Positions 31,139 through 41,657 of a stretch of DNA of 64,000 bases are shown here, one piece after another. How positions within the stretch are numbered: the first letter of the stretch is position 1; each line of letters begins with the position of its first letter. A model generated the notes under the pieces. The model was not told where the DNA came from and did no database searches. It worked only from the letters and a program-made list of their open reading frames with translations. This DNA is from Aureimonas glaciei (GTDB taxonomy: Bacteria; Pseudomonadota; Alphaproteobacteria; Rhizobiales; Rhizobiaceae). A program made the position numbers and the translations under genes. The DNA lies in the NCBI RefSeq assembly GCF_014643375.1, contig NZ_BMJJ01000016.1:1-64000 (forward strand), read 5' to 3'.

Positions 31139-33094
31139 ATGCGCTTTTCCCCGAGTTTTCTCGACGATATCCGCGACCGTGTGCCGATCTCCGACGTCAT
31201 CGGGCGGCGCGTCACCTGGGATCGCAAGAAGTCGCAGACGGCCAAGGGCGACTATTGGGCCTGCTGCCCCTTCCACAGCGAGAAGTCGCCGTCCTTCCAC
31301 TGCGAGGACCAGAAGGGCCGCTACCACTGTTTTGGCTGCGGCGTGTCCGGGGATCATTTCCGCTTTCTTGTCGAGGCGGAGGGCCTGTCCTTCCCGGAGG
31401 CAGTCGAGCGGCTGGCCGCTGAGGCGGGCCTGGCCCTCCCGGCGCGCGATGCCGATGCCGAGCGCCGCGACGAGCAGCGCTCGACCATTCTGGACGCGCT
31501 GAAGTTTTCAGCCGAGTTCTTTTCCGGCTTGCTCCAGGAGGCCGACGGCGCCAAGGCCCGCGCCTATCTGCGCGACCGCGGGCTGAACCCGGTGACGCAG
31601 AAGACTTTTGGCCTCGGCTACGGGCCGGACAGCCGCAACCGGCTGAAGGAGTTCCTGGCGCGCAAGGGCGTCGGCAAGGCCGAGATCGAGGCCTCGGGCA
31701 TGGTCGTGCACGGCGAGGGCATTGCCGTTTCCTACGACCGTTTTCGCGATCGGATCATGTTTCCGATCCAGGACGCGCAGGAGCGGATCATCGCCTTCGG
31801 CGGCCGGGCGCTCTCGCCCGACGTTTCCGCGAAATATTTGAATTCGCCGGAGACCGACGTCTTCCACAAGGGCGCGACGCTGTTCAATCTCGCCCGCGCC
31901 CGGCGGGCGGCAAAGGCGGCGGGAACGCTGGTCGTCGTCGAGGGCTACATGGACACGATCGCTCTTCACCAGGCGGGTTTCGGCCATGTCGTCGCCCCTC
32001 TTGGAACGGCGCTGACCGACCGGCAGCTCGAGCTTCTCTGGCGCAATGCCGACGAGCCGATCCTGTGCTTCGACGGCGATGCGGCCGGCCTTAAGGCGGC
32101 GAACCGGGCGGCCGACCTCGCGCTGCCGCTCCTGAAGCCCGGCCGCTCTCTGCGCTTTGCCTTGCTTCCGGACGGCAAGGACCCGGACGATCTCGTGCGC
32201 GACAGCGGTGCCGAAGCCTTTCGCGAGGTGCTTTCGGCCGCCCGCCCGCTGGCCGATCTCCTGTGGATGCGCGAGACGGCCGGCGGCCAGTTCGACACGC
32301 CCGAGCGCCGCGCCGATCTCGAGCACCGGCTGAAGGCGATGACGCGGCAGATCGGCGACGAGAACGTCCGCCGCCATTATCTGCAGGATGTCGACGGCCG
32401 GCTAAAGAGCTTCTTCGGCGCCGGCACCGCGCAGGCCCGGCGGGGCGAGGGTGGGCGGGCGCCCTACGGCAACCGCCGCGACGGCGAGGCCGGGGCCAAG
32501 CGCGGCGGCAAGCCGGGTGCGGGTCCCCAGCGCTCCGTGGTCTCCGACCGGCTCGCGCGGTCGAGCCTGATGAAGCGCGCGAGCCTCCAGGAATCCTCCC
32601 TGCGCGAAGTCGCCATCGTCATCGGCTTCATCAACCACCCGCTGCTCTTCCACGAGGCCTTCGACTATTTCGCCGAGCTGGAACTGCCACAGGGCGGGCT
32701 GTCGCAACTGCGCTCGGCGGTGCTCGACGTCTATGCCGAACACCACCCGGCCTCGCGCGAGGAATTGTTGCAGCATCTTCCGCCGGAGGGCGCGCGCAGC
32801 GTCTATGAGGGTTTTCAGCAGCGCCTGCGCGAACTCAGGCTGTGGACCTTTCTGGAGGATGCCGCGCCGGAGGACGCGCGCGAAGCCGTCCGGCAGGCGC
32901 TTCACTTGCACCACCGATTCCGCTCCCTAAATAGGGAGTTGCGCAGCGCCGAAGAGGTTCTGGGCCAGCAACCCTCAGAAACAGCCTATGCCCACGTCGT
33001 CGAGGTCAAGCGGGAGATCGAGGCGCTCGCCGGGACCGAGGCGTTGATCGATGGTTTCGGCATTCTTTCGGGACGCGGCGCAAAGTCCTATTGA
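31139..33094 (+). CDS. dnaG: DNA primase
   Basis: A 651-aa primase that makes RNA primers for replication. The CHC2 zinc finger uses C43, H46, C64 and C67 (CCPFH ... YHCFGCG). The RNA-polymerase core follows, with the TOPRIM segment VVVEGYMDTIALHQAG near residue 270 and the metal site FDGDAAG. The C-terminal part is the helicase-binding domain. The ATG at 31139 is chosen because homologues begin MRFSPSFLDDIR. It lies upstream of rpoD, as in the macromolecular synthesis operon. Confidence 0.97.
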   Translation: MRFSPSFLDDIRDRVPISDVIGRRVTWDRKKSQTAKGDYWACCPFHSEKSPSFHCEDQKGRYHCFGCGVSGDHFRFLVEAEGLSFPEAVERLAAEAGLALPARDADAERRDEQRSTILDALKFSAEFFSGLLQEADGAKARAYLRDRGLNPVTQKTFGLGYGPDSRNRLKEFLARKGVGKAEIEASGMVVHGEGIAVSYDRFRDRIMFPIQDAQERIIAFGGRALSPDVSAKYLNSPETDVFHKGATLFNLARARRAAKAAGTLVVVEGYMDTIALHQAGFGHVVAPLGTALTDRQLELLWRNADEPILCFDGDAAGLKAANRAADLALPLLKPGRSLRFALLPDGKDPDDLVRDSGAEAFREVLSAARPLADLLWMRETAGGQFDTPERRADLEHRLKAMTRQIGDENVRRHYLQDVDGRLKSFFGAGTAQARRGEGGRAPYGNRRDGEAGAKRGGKPGAGPQRSVVSDRLARSSLMKRASLQESSLREVAIVIGFINHPLLFHEAFDYFAELELPQGGLSQLRSAVLDVYAEHHPASREELLQHLPPEGARSVYEGFQQRLRELRLWTFLEDAAPEDAREAVRQALHLHHRFRSLNRELRSAEEVLGQQPSETAYAHVVEVKREIEALAGTEALIDGFGILSGRGAKSY

Positions 33095-33256
33095 CCCGGT
33101 CGCAATTATGAATCGCCTTGCGCGTGAATTTCCGCTATGGCCAGCCAATTCAGCGGCATAGTCGGATTTCCGCGAATGGGTGAAGGCCAGCCGGTCGCCC
33201 CGTTCCGGATCAGGGCGCAGGAAGACGAAATGCGGCGATGATTTGTCGCCTACGAA

Positions 33257-33286
33257 CTTGAAAATGCAACACGCTGCGCCCTTTAC
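33257..33286 (+). promoter_or_regulatory. Possible heat-shock sigma (RpoH) promoter before rpoD
   Basis: CTTGAAA at 33257-33263 and CCCTTTAC at 33279-33286 are separated by 15 bp and lie about 157 bp before the rpoD start in the 348-bp dnaG-rpoD interval. The first box matches the RpoH -35 element well, the second only partly. rpoD of E. coli is known to have an RpoH promoter. No other gene or strong site is seen in the interval. Confidence 0.3.
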
Positions 33287-33442
33287 ACGGGATAGCAGAC
33301 CACTGCGTCCATCGACCGGGACGCTCGCCGACACGGTTAAGCGAACGTTTACGGTCTCAAGCCTATGGGTAGGAACGACACCGCCACCAGTGCGATCCGT
33401 TCCGATCATGCCAGGCACGGCGCGCGAACTGGAGAGATACGC

Positions 33443-35431
<1,989 letters not shown>

Positions 35432-35594
35432 CCGCACTATAAAGGCGGCCGCCATCCGCAGTGTGACGGGCGGCGCTTCACCCCCCCCACGGTGCGGCGC
35501 CCCCCGTTCACGCCCGCGTGAAATACAGTTGCTCCCGCGTCAGCTTCTTCGCCAGAATGGTCCCGGCCGAATCGTCGGCCGGGGGAGGCGATGG

Positions 35595-36083
35595 ATGGGT
35601 GTGCGCGTTTGGGCGGCGCTGGCCGCGGTGCTGGCGCTTTGTGGCTGTACGACGACCGAGGAGGCGAACGTCGCCATGCGGGCCGACTGGATCGGGCGCA
35701 GCAGCGACGATTTCTTCTCGGCCTACGGCCCTCCCTACCAGCGCTACGACCGCCAGGACGGTGGCACGATCTATTCCTGGCGCGGCGGCGAGACGGAGCG
35801 CTTCGTGCCGGCCCAGTTCACGACGGTGGGCGAGGGGCGCGAGCGCAAGAGCACGATCGTCGTTACCGATGCCGACGGCAACAGCGTCGTCGAGACGCGC
35901 ACCCGCTCCGAGGAGCCGCAGCGTATCATGACAGCGCCGCCGCGCAGCGAAAGCCTCTACTGCGAAGCGCAGATCACCGCGGACGCCGACGGGATCATCC
36001 GCTCGATCGGCGCGACCGGCGATACCGACGGCGAGGGATTGAGCTTCTCGCGCTGTGGCGAGCTATTCAAGCCCGACGCCTGA
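35595..36083 (+). CDS. Small putative lipoprotein
   Basis: A 162-aa protein with an N-terminal hydrophobic signal ending in ALCGC, a plausible lipobox, followed by a Thr-rich linker. The mature part contains DWIGRSSDDFFSAYGPPYQR and IYSWRGG, a pattern common in small alphaproteobacterial outer-membrane or periplasmic lipoproteins of unknown role. The start is chosen after GGGGGAGG. It stands alone between rpoD and the convergent GGDEF-EAL gene. Confidence 0.75.
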   Translation: MGVRVWAALAAVLALCGCTTTEEANVAMRADWIGRSSDDFFSAYGPPYQRYDRQDGGTIYSWRGGETERFVPAQFTTVGEGRERKSTIVVTDADGNSVVETRTRSEEPQRIMTAPPRSESLYCEAQITADADGIIRSIGATGDTDGEGLSFSRCGELFKPDA

Positions 36084-36183
36084 CGGTTCGCCGGCCAGGC
36101 GCCGCCCCCGCCCGTCCGGGCGTCCGGCATTTCCAGATGTTCAGACAAAATGGAAGCCGGGTCGGCCTCAGGCCGCGATGGGC

Positions 36184-37701
36184 TCACGCCGCGATGCGCC
36201 GGGCGCTCTGCCATTCGACCAGCTCGGCGCGGCGCATCGGGCTGGCGACACCGGCTCCCTGGAACAGGCCGCAGCCCGAGCTCCGGGCCATGACGTGCTG
36301 GTCCTCGCTCTCGATCCCGTCCGCTACGATGTCGAGATCCAGGGCCATTCCGACACTGGCGAGCGCCGCGACGAGGACGTCGTCGGCGTGGCTCTGGCCA
36401 AGCCTTGCGATATAGCTGCGGTCGAGCTTGACGATCTGCACCGCATGGCTGCGCAGATAACCGAAGCCGCAGAAGCCCGTGCCGAAATTATCGAGGGCGA
36501 TCTTCAGTCCGAGGTCGCGCAGGGCACCCAGCCGCCGCAACATGTCGGGCGTGGCGCTTACCGCGACAGTTTCGGGCAGTTCCAGCACCAGCCGTTCCGC
36601 CGCGATCCCGGTCTCGGCGAGGGCTGCCGTGATCATCTCGACGACATCGTCGCGCTTCAGCTGGTTGAGCGAGAGATTGAGCCAGATGGGCAGGTTTTCG
36701 AAGTCGCGCGCGTCGGCCAGCGCCTGGCGAAACATCCATTTGCCCAGAAGATCGATGAGCAGCGACCGCTCGGCGACGGGGATGAACTCGGCCGGCGCGA
36801 TGTCGCCCCGCACCGGGTGCCGCCAGCGCAGCAGCGCCTCGCAGCCCCTGAGGTCTCCGGTACCGTCGACGATGGGCTGGTAGACGAGGTGCAGTTCGTC
36901 AAGCAGGATGGCGGCCCGCAGTTCGCGCTCGATAAACCGCTGCTGCTTCTGCCCGCGCAGGAAATTTTCGTCGAACAGGCAGGCCTGATTGCGCCCGGCG
37001 CGCTTGCTCTCGTAGAGGGCGAGGTCGGCATATTCCATCAGTTCGGTGAAGAACGGGCTGTGGGTCGGGGTGAGGGCGATGCCCACGGAGGCCGAGAGGC
37101 TCATCGGCCGGCCGTCGAAGAATTCGGTGCGGCGCAGGTTTTCCAGGCACCGACGGCTGGCCGTCTCGGCCTCCTCCGGCCCGCTGACCGCCGCGAATAC
37201 GCCGAACTCGTCGCCGCCCAGCCGCCCGACGATGGCACCGGGAAAGCTGCGCCGGATGACCTTGACGAGGTGGCGCAGGGCGAAGTCGCCGGTGGTGTGG
37301 CCGAGGCTGTCGTTCAGCGCCTTCAGATAGTCCATGTCGAAGGCGAGGAAGGCGTGCGTCCGGTGCGGACCGATCCGCTGGATCTCCTCGCTGCAGACCG
37401 AGAGGAAGGCGCGACGGGTCAGCGCCCCGGTGATCTCGTCCTCGGTCATCTCCGCAGCGCGCTGGCTGCCGAGGCGCGCCACGTCGGACACCAGCCGAAG
37501 CACCTGCCGGTGCAGCCGCATCAGCACCAGCAGAGCGAGCCCGGCAGCGCCGAAGGCCAGAAAGGGACGAATGCCGGTGCCGGCGGAGCTCGCCATGTCG
37601 GCCGCGGCCAGGGCGATACTGGCCAGCAGACACAGCATCGCCAGGCGATAGCTGAGGCCGATGACCTGCCGTGGAGTCCTGCCGAATGCGTTCACGCCCA
37701 T
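36184..37701 (-). CDS. GGDEF-EAL cyclic-di-GMP protein with altered EAL residues
   Basis: A 505-aa inner-membrane protein: two N-terminal membrane helices (about residues 15-65), a GGDEF domain with intact GRLGGDEF, then an EAL domain. The diguanylate cyclase site looks active. In the EAL domain EALLRW, NLSLNQ, LELPET and VKLDRS are kept, but the usual DDFGTG is DNFGTG and the usual AEGVE is ADGIE. Both are metal or general-base positions in known phosphodiesterases. The net activity may therefore be c-di-GMP synthesis with a weakened or regulatory EAL. The start at 37701 follows GAGGGGG. Confidence 0.9.
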   Translation of the reverse strand: MGVNAFGRTPRQVIGLSYRLAMLCLLASIALAAADMASSAGTGIRPFLAFGAAGLALLVLMRLHRQVLRLVSDVARLGSQRAAEMTEDEITGALTRRAFLSVCSEEIQRIGPHRTHAFLAFDMDYLKALNDSLGHTTGDFALRHLVKVIRRSFPGAIVGRLGGDEFGVFAAVSGPEEAETASRRCLENLRRTEFFDGRPMSLSASVGIALTPTHSPFFTELMEYADLALYESKRAGRNQACLFDENFLRGQKQQRFIERELRAAILLDELHLVYQPIVDGTGDLRGCEALLRWRHPVRGDIAPAEFIPVAERSLLIDLLGKWMFRQALADARDFENLPIWLNLSLNQLKRDDVVEMITAALAETGIAAERLVLELPETVAVSATPDMLRRLGALRDLGLKIALDNFGTGFCGFGYLRSHAVQIVKLDRSYIARLGQSHADDVLVAALASVGMALDLDIVADGIESEDQHVMARSSGCGLFQGAGVASPMRRAELVEWQSARRIAA

Positions 37702-37999
37702 AGCCCCCTCGTGCGCCAACCCTGGCAGCTTCTGGCCTCCAGTTCCTAACAATCCCTTAATTTTACCAGGGCAGGCGATGCTTTTCCCCCGGGAGCGCAC
37801 GCGGTGCTTCTGGTGGCCGCACGGCGTCGCTCCAAGGGGGTCCATGGCAGCGATTCCGGCGGCCGGCGGCCATGTGAACGGGGAATGAACGGCGCCTTCC
37901 CCCGCCGTTCAGGGACGCGGGGGCAGAGTGAGCTCGTATCGCCGAACCAAGGTCGGCTCGGCCGCTTTTCGCAACCGGCAGAACAATGGAGAAAAACAG

Positions 38000-38326
38000 A
38001 TGCTGTTGAAACTTGCTCGCGTGGTGCTGGCCACCGCCTGTCTGGCCGGGCTCGGTCTGGGCATGGGCCAGGCCTCCGCCGCGCCTTCGGGATCGCCGGC
38101 CGTCGCCGCGTCGTCCGCGCCGACGGTGCTCCTGGCACAGCGCTACGAGCGCCGGGGCTGCGATGCGCGCCAGGCGCTGCGCAAGGCCTATCGTCTGGGC
38201 CTGAACCGTCCGGTAATCGTGCGCGACAACCGCCGCGCCGTCGTGGTCGACGGCCGCAAGCGCGGCCGTCTGGTGACCATCCGCTTCGCCCAGGAGCGCG
38301 GGTGCCCGGTCCTTCGGGTCCGCTGA
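38000..38326 (+). CDS. Small secreted basic protein
   Basis: A 108-aa protein with a clear signal peptide (MLLKLARVVLATACLAGLGL, ending near ASA-A). The basic mature region contains RRGCDARQALRKAYRLGL and VVVDGRKRGRLVTIRF with two Cys that could form a disulfide. Similar small exported proteins are widespread in Hyphomicrobiales without known function. The ribosome binding site GGAG is 10 bases before the ATG, and a hairpin follows the gene at once. Confidence 0.7.
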   Translation: MLLKLARVVLATACLAGLGLGMGQASAAPSGSPAVAASSAPTVLLAQRYERRGCDARQALRKAYRLGLNRPVIVRDNRRAVVVDGRKRGRLVTIRFAQERGCPVLRVR

Positions 38327-38333
38327 CGGCTGC

Positions 38334-38367
38334 AGCGGGCGGCGGGCTTTTTGCCCAGCCGCCCGCT
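38334..38367 (+). terminator. Hairpin after the small secreted protein gene
   Basis: A long GC-rich stem AGCGGGCGGC/GCCGCCCGCT encloses GGGC-TTTTT-GCCC and begins 7 bp after the stop codon. Beyond the hairpin the sequence is pyrimidine-rich (CTCTCTTCCC), which weakly supports intrinsic termination. Confidence 0.55.
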
Positions 38368-38569
38368 CTCTCTTCCCGGCCCGCAATAGGGCCTCCCCTC
38401 CGGCTGACCCTTCCGGCTCCGCGCGGATCACCACCCACGCGGACCGGTCGACGCGAACCGGGCGCATTTGCCTCCCTGCCGACGGCGCGCCGTCGCCGGC
38501 GCGCAAGGCAGCCCGGCCCGACGATGGCTCTCGACGCCTCTCGGGATCGGACCGCCGCAGAATGAGCGC

Positions 38570-39301
38570 TCAGCCGCCGGTGAGATCGAAGACCATGGTC
38601 ACCGTGGTCCGCAACGTGCTCTCGCCCGCTTCCACCGGAACGCTCTTGTCCATCGGCGCGGCGGCGAGCGCCATGCGCTCCATCGCCATGGGACGGGGCG
38701 GCGCGGCATCGTCGCCGGCCGCAATCGAGACGACCGGACCGAGTTCGACGCCGGACGCTTCCGCCAGCGTCTTCGCCGTCGCCATGGCGTCGGCCACGGC
38801 CTCGCGGCGGGCCTCGGTGCGGACGGGCGCCGGATCGGACAGGACGAAAGCAATATCGCCGCCCTGGTTGATACCGAGGCTGACCGCCTTGTCAAGCAAG
38901 GCCCCGACGGCCGCGATGTCGCGGATGCGAACCGACAGCGTGTTGCGCACCTCGTAACCGGTCAGGATGGGGGGAGCCTGGGTGCCGTCGGTCCGGTTTT
39001 CGTAGCGATACTGTGGCGCGATGGAAAAGCCCGAGGTGCGCAGGTCGCGGTCTTCGATCGACAGCGCTTTCATCGCGGCGACGACATCGGCCATGGCGGC
39101 ATTGGCCTCGTCGAGCGCGGCCCGCGCCGTCTCGCCGACGCGCAGCACGGTGAGATCGGTCACCGCGATGTCGGGCTTGGCACTGGCTTCGCCGATGCCG
39201 GTGACGACGATCTGGCGCGGCGGCCGCGCCTCCTCGGCCGCCGCCGAGGCGAGGGAAAGGCACAGCATCGAGGCGGAAAGAAAAGCGGCGCGGATCAGCA
39301 T
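38570..39301 (-). CDS. SIMPL-domain (DUF541) periplasmic protein
   Basis: A 243-aa exported protein: signal peptide to about residue 22 (SLASAAAEE), then the SIMPL domain with IVVTGIGEASAKPDIA, a typical first strand, and SGFSIAPQYRYEN, TGYEVRNTLSVRIRD and AMATAKTLAEASGVELG further on. Members are oligomeric periplasmic or surface proteins (BP26/OMP28 of Brucella is the best known) with unclear function, sometimes linked to oxidative stress. The ATG at 39301 gives the signal peptide directly. Confidence 0.88.
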   Translation of the reverse strand: MLIRAAFLSASMLCLSLASAAAEEARPPRQIVVTGIGEASAKPDIAVTDLTVLRVGETARAALDEANAAMADVVAAMKALSIEDRDLRTSGFSIAPQYRYENRTDGTQAPPILTGYEVRNTLSVRIRDIAAVGALLDKAVSLGINQGGDIAFVLSDPAPVRTEARREAVADAMATAKTLAEASGVELGPVVSIAAGDDAAPPRPMAMERMALAAAPMDKSVPVEAGESTLRTTVTMVFDLTGG

Positions 39302-39455
39302 GAAGATTCTCCAAAAAGGGCCGCCTGATCTCTCACGCGATTGTGGCCAAGAGGAGAATTGGCCGCCGCGGTTCCTTCTCCCCACCGCTTTCTCGCCCCC
39401 CGCCCCACCCGCCGCTTGAGACGCCCCGTGGTTTCCGCTACCTGTTTCGACCGGC

Positions 39456-39532
39456 GGGCCTGTAGCTCAATTGGTTAGAGCCGGCGGCTCATAACCGCTT
39501 GGTTGGGGGTTCGAGTCCCTCCGGGCCTACCA
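39456..39532 (+). tRNA. tRNA with CAT anticodon (Met, or Ile2)
   Basis: A 77-nt cloverleaf with encoded ACCA end. Acceptor GGGCCTG pairs with CGGGCCT (one G-U at the end), D-arm GCTC/GAGC, anticodon arm GGCGG-CTCATAA-CCGCT, T-arm GGGGG-TTCGAGT-CCCTC. The CAT anticodon means elongator Met or, if the C is modified to lysidine, Ile; it is not the initiator, as it lacks the three G-C pairs. An integrase gene follows after 64 bp, so its 3' end is the likely attachment site. Confidence 0.93.
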
Positions 39533-39596
39533 AAAACGCCGTAAGTATCTGCAGTCGCTTATAAATCGTCACCATTCGGGCTCGACAGAGACCTCA

Positions 39597-41426
39597 GTGC
39601 ATAACAAAATGCATAACATGGATGACGATTCGATGCCCCTGCCCAACCATGTCACCTGCCGCGATGGCGTCTATCAGTACGTTCGGCGCGTGCCGGACGA
39701 CGTCGCAGACTCCTTCGCGAAAAGCCGGATCCAGCTTTCGTTGAAGACGAGACTTCCTAGCGAGGCGCGCCTGCGTGCCACCAAGCTCGATGAAGATCTC
39801 GAACGGCAATTTGCTGACGCTCGTCGAGGGAAGGGCATATCCTTCGAGATCATACCCACGGCAGGATGGACCTGGAACGACTGGAGCAAGGTTGTCTCCT
39901 GGCTGAAGGCTCATTGGCTTCACGAAGACCGAGTCGCAAGGCTCGGCAACATCAAGGGTGCTCACTTTTCTCCCGACTACCGCGGAAGAGCAGCATGGCT
40001 GCCGGATAAGAGACTGCGAGAACAGCTCGACCTGCGGGAGCTACTTTCGAACACGGACGTCCCGGGATATGCGGCCGAACGAGGCGCGTTCCTCGCTCGC
40101 GGTCTCAGCAAGATCAGCGTCTTGCCTCCAAGCGCGGACCCTTATCGAACCGAGTTCATGGCGGCCTGCCTCGAAGCCGAAATCGAGTCTCTCGAGGTCG
40201 TCTTCAAACGAGAGGGTGGGGAACAGATCGACCATCCTCACCCCGACACGATCAAGGGTCCCTGGGCCACTTCCAGGGTCGTGCCGACATCAAGGTCACC
40301 ATCGCCGTCGCCAGCCGCCACGGACGTCGCCGCAAAAGCGGTCGTTGCGGCGAAAGCGATCGAGGCCGACGGATGCACGCAGACGCTTGGCGACTGCATC
40401 GACGAATGGATCAAGGAGCGTATCCGGCTTCGAAAGAAGGTCGACAGCCATCTCGTTAACGACATGCGCACCACGATCGTCTGGTTCACGAAATTCACGA
40501 AGGTTTCGGTCGTGACGGAAGTGCGTCGGCGGCACATCATCGCCTTCCGCGATCATCTTTTCGACAAAGGTTCTTACAAGGCTGCGACCATCAACAAGAA
40601 GGTCGGCTATCTCACCACCATGATGTCGCTGTCCGCCGGCAAAGGCTGGGTCGAGAGCGCCATCGAGGGCGGCATCTACATCGAAATCCCCAGCGATGAG
40701 GACAAGCGGGACTCATACTCGCCGGACGAGCTTGCGACCCTTTTCGCAAGCCCGACCTTCACTCTCGGCAAACGGTCGGCGGCCGTGAAGGCCGGCGGTG
40801 ATCTGCAGTTCTGGCTGCCGCTCATCTCGTGCTGTCACGGGCTGATCTCGTCGGAAATCCTGCAACTCGGCCCGGACACGATCGTCAAGCATCCTGACTC
40901 CGATGTCTGGTGCTTTCGCGTGACGAACGCCGGCGGCCGGAGCATCAAGGCCTTCTCGCGAGAGCGCTACGTCCCGATCCGGGCGGAACTGATCGATATC
41001 GGCCTGCTGGCCGAAGCTGAGAAAGCCCGGCGAAAAGGGTGGTCGACGATCTGGGAAGCCATGGAGCAGCCGGGTCGAACAGTCTCGAATGTCTCGACCT
41101 ATTTTTCGGCCTACTGGAGTGCTTTTGCGCTAAAGCAACTCGGTGAGGCGCCGGTTAAAAAGTCACTTTACTCTTTCCGCCACTCTTTCAAAGACGAACT
41201 CGATCGGATGAAAGTTTCCCTTGAGATAAAGCAGGCACTTTTGGGGCATTCCGACATCGGGACGACGGGACGATACGGAACTAAGAGTCGCCCTCGCCAC
41301 GTAGACATCGCGAAGCTGAAGAACACGATCGACTCGTTGGAGTGGAATTTCTTGTCCGACGTAAAGCGACCTCAGATAGATGGCTGGGGAACCTGGATCC
41401 CCAGCCAGACGAAAGCTAAGTCTTAG
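39597..41426 (+). CDS. DUF6538-type tyrosine recombinase (island integrase)
   Basis: A recombinase of up to 609 aa. The N-terminus PLPNHVTCRDGVYQYVRRVP matches the DUF6538 domain seen in island integrases; a core-binding region (about residues 260-345) and catalytic domain (about 375-590) follow. The second Arg and third His are kept (YSFRHSF, LLGHSDIGTTGRYG) with the nucleophile Tyr in GRYG. The first catalytic Arg, expected in G-x-R-x-x-E, is Ile in HGLISSEILQL, and the usual His before the RH pair is Tyr. The start is uncertain: GTG at 39597 or an ATG up to 39633. It lies next to the tRNA, as expected for an integrase. Confidence 0.88.
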   Translation: MHNKMHNMDDDSMPLPNHVTCRDGVYQYVRRVPDDVADSFAKSRIQLSLKTRLPSEARLRATKLDEDLERQFADARRGKGISFEIIPTAGWTWNDWSKVVSWLKAHWLHEDRVARLGNIKGAHFSPDYRGRAAWLPDKRLREQLDLRELLSNTDVPGYAAERGAFLARGLSKISVLPPSADPYRTEFMAACLEAEIESLEVVFKREGGEQIDHPHPDTIKGPWATSRVVPTSRSPSPSPAATDVAAKAVVAAKAIEADGCTQTLGDCIDEWIKERIRLRKKVDSHLVNDMRTTIVWFTKFTKVSVVTEVRRRHIIAFRDHLFDKGSYKAATINKKVGYLTTMMSLSAGKGWVESAIEGGIYIEIPSDEDKRDSYSPDELATLFASPTFTLGKRSAAVKAGGDLQFWLPLISCCHGLISSEILQLGPDTIVKHPDSDVWCFRVTNAGGRSIKAFSRERYVPIRAELIDIGLLAEAEKARRKGWSTIWEAMEQPGRTVSNVSTYFSAYWSAFALKQLGEAPVKKSLYSFRHSFKDELDRMKVSLEIKQALLGHSDIGTTGRYGTKSRPRHVDIAKLKNTIDSLEWNFLSDVKRPQIDGWGTWIPSQTKAKS

Positions 41427-41657
41427 TAAACACTTTTGGTTTCAGCTTTTGCCGTCACATTGGGCATCAGTTTTGTGCCATGGTTGGGGCCAACGTCGAC
41501 GATGGTGAGTTTGGGAAAAGACCGGACCACTCGATGGAAATGATTTCCGGGTGGGGCGATCTCACAGCATCGCCGCTGAAAAGGGGTCTGACTCATGGGA
41601 CAAGAAAAGACGTTGCAGCCAGCGCTTTCACGCTGGCTCCAACGAAACCTCTGAGGG

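Noticed and set aside
35477-35515. Run of C residues after rpoD as a functional element
   Set aside because: A homopolymer-rich GC spacer without dyad or T tract; no basis for a function.
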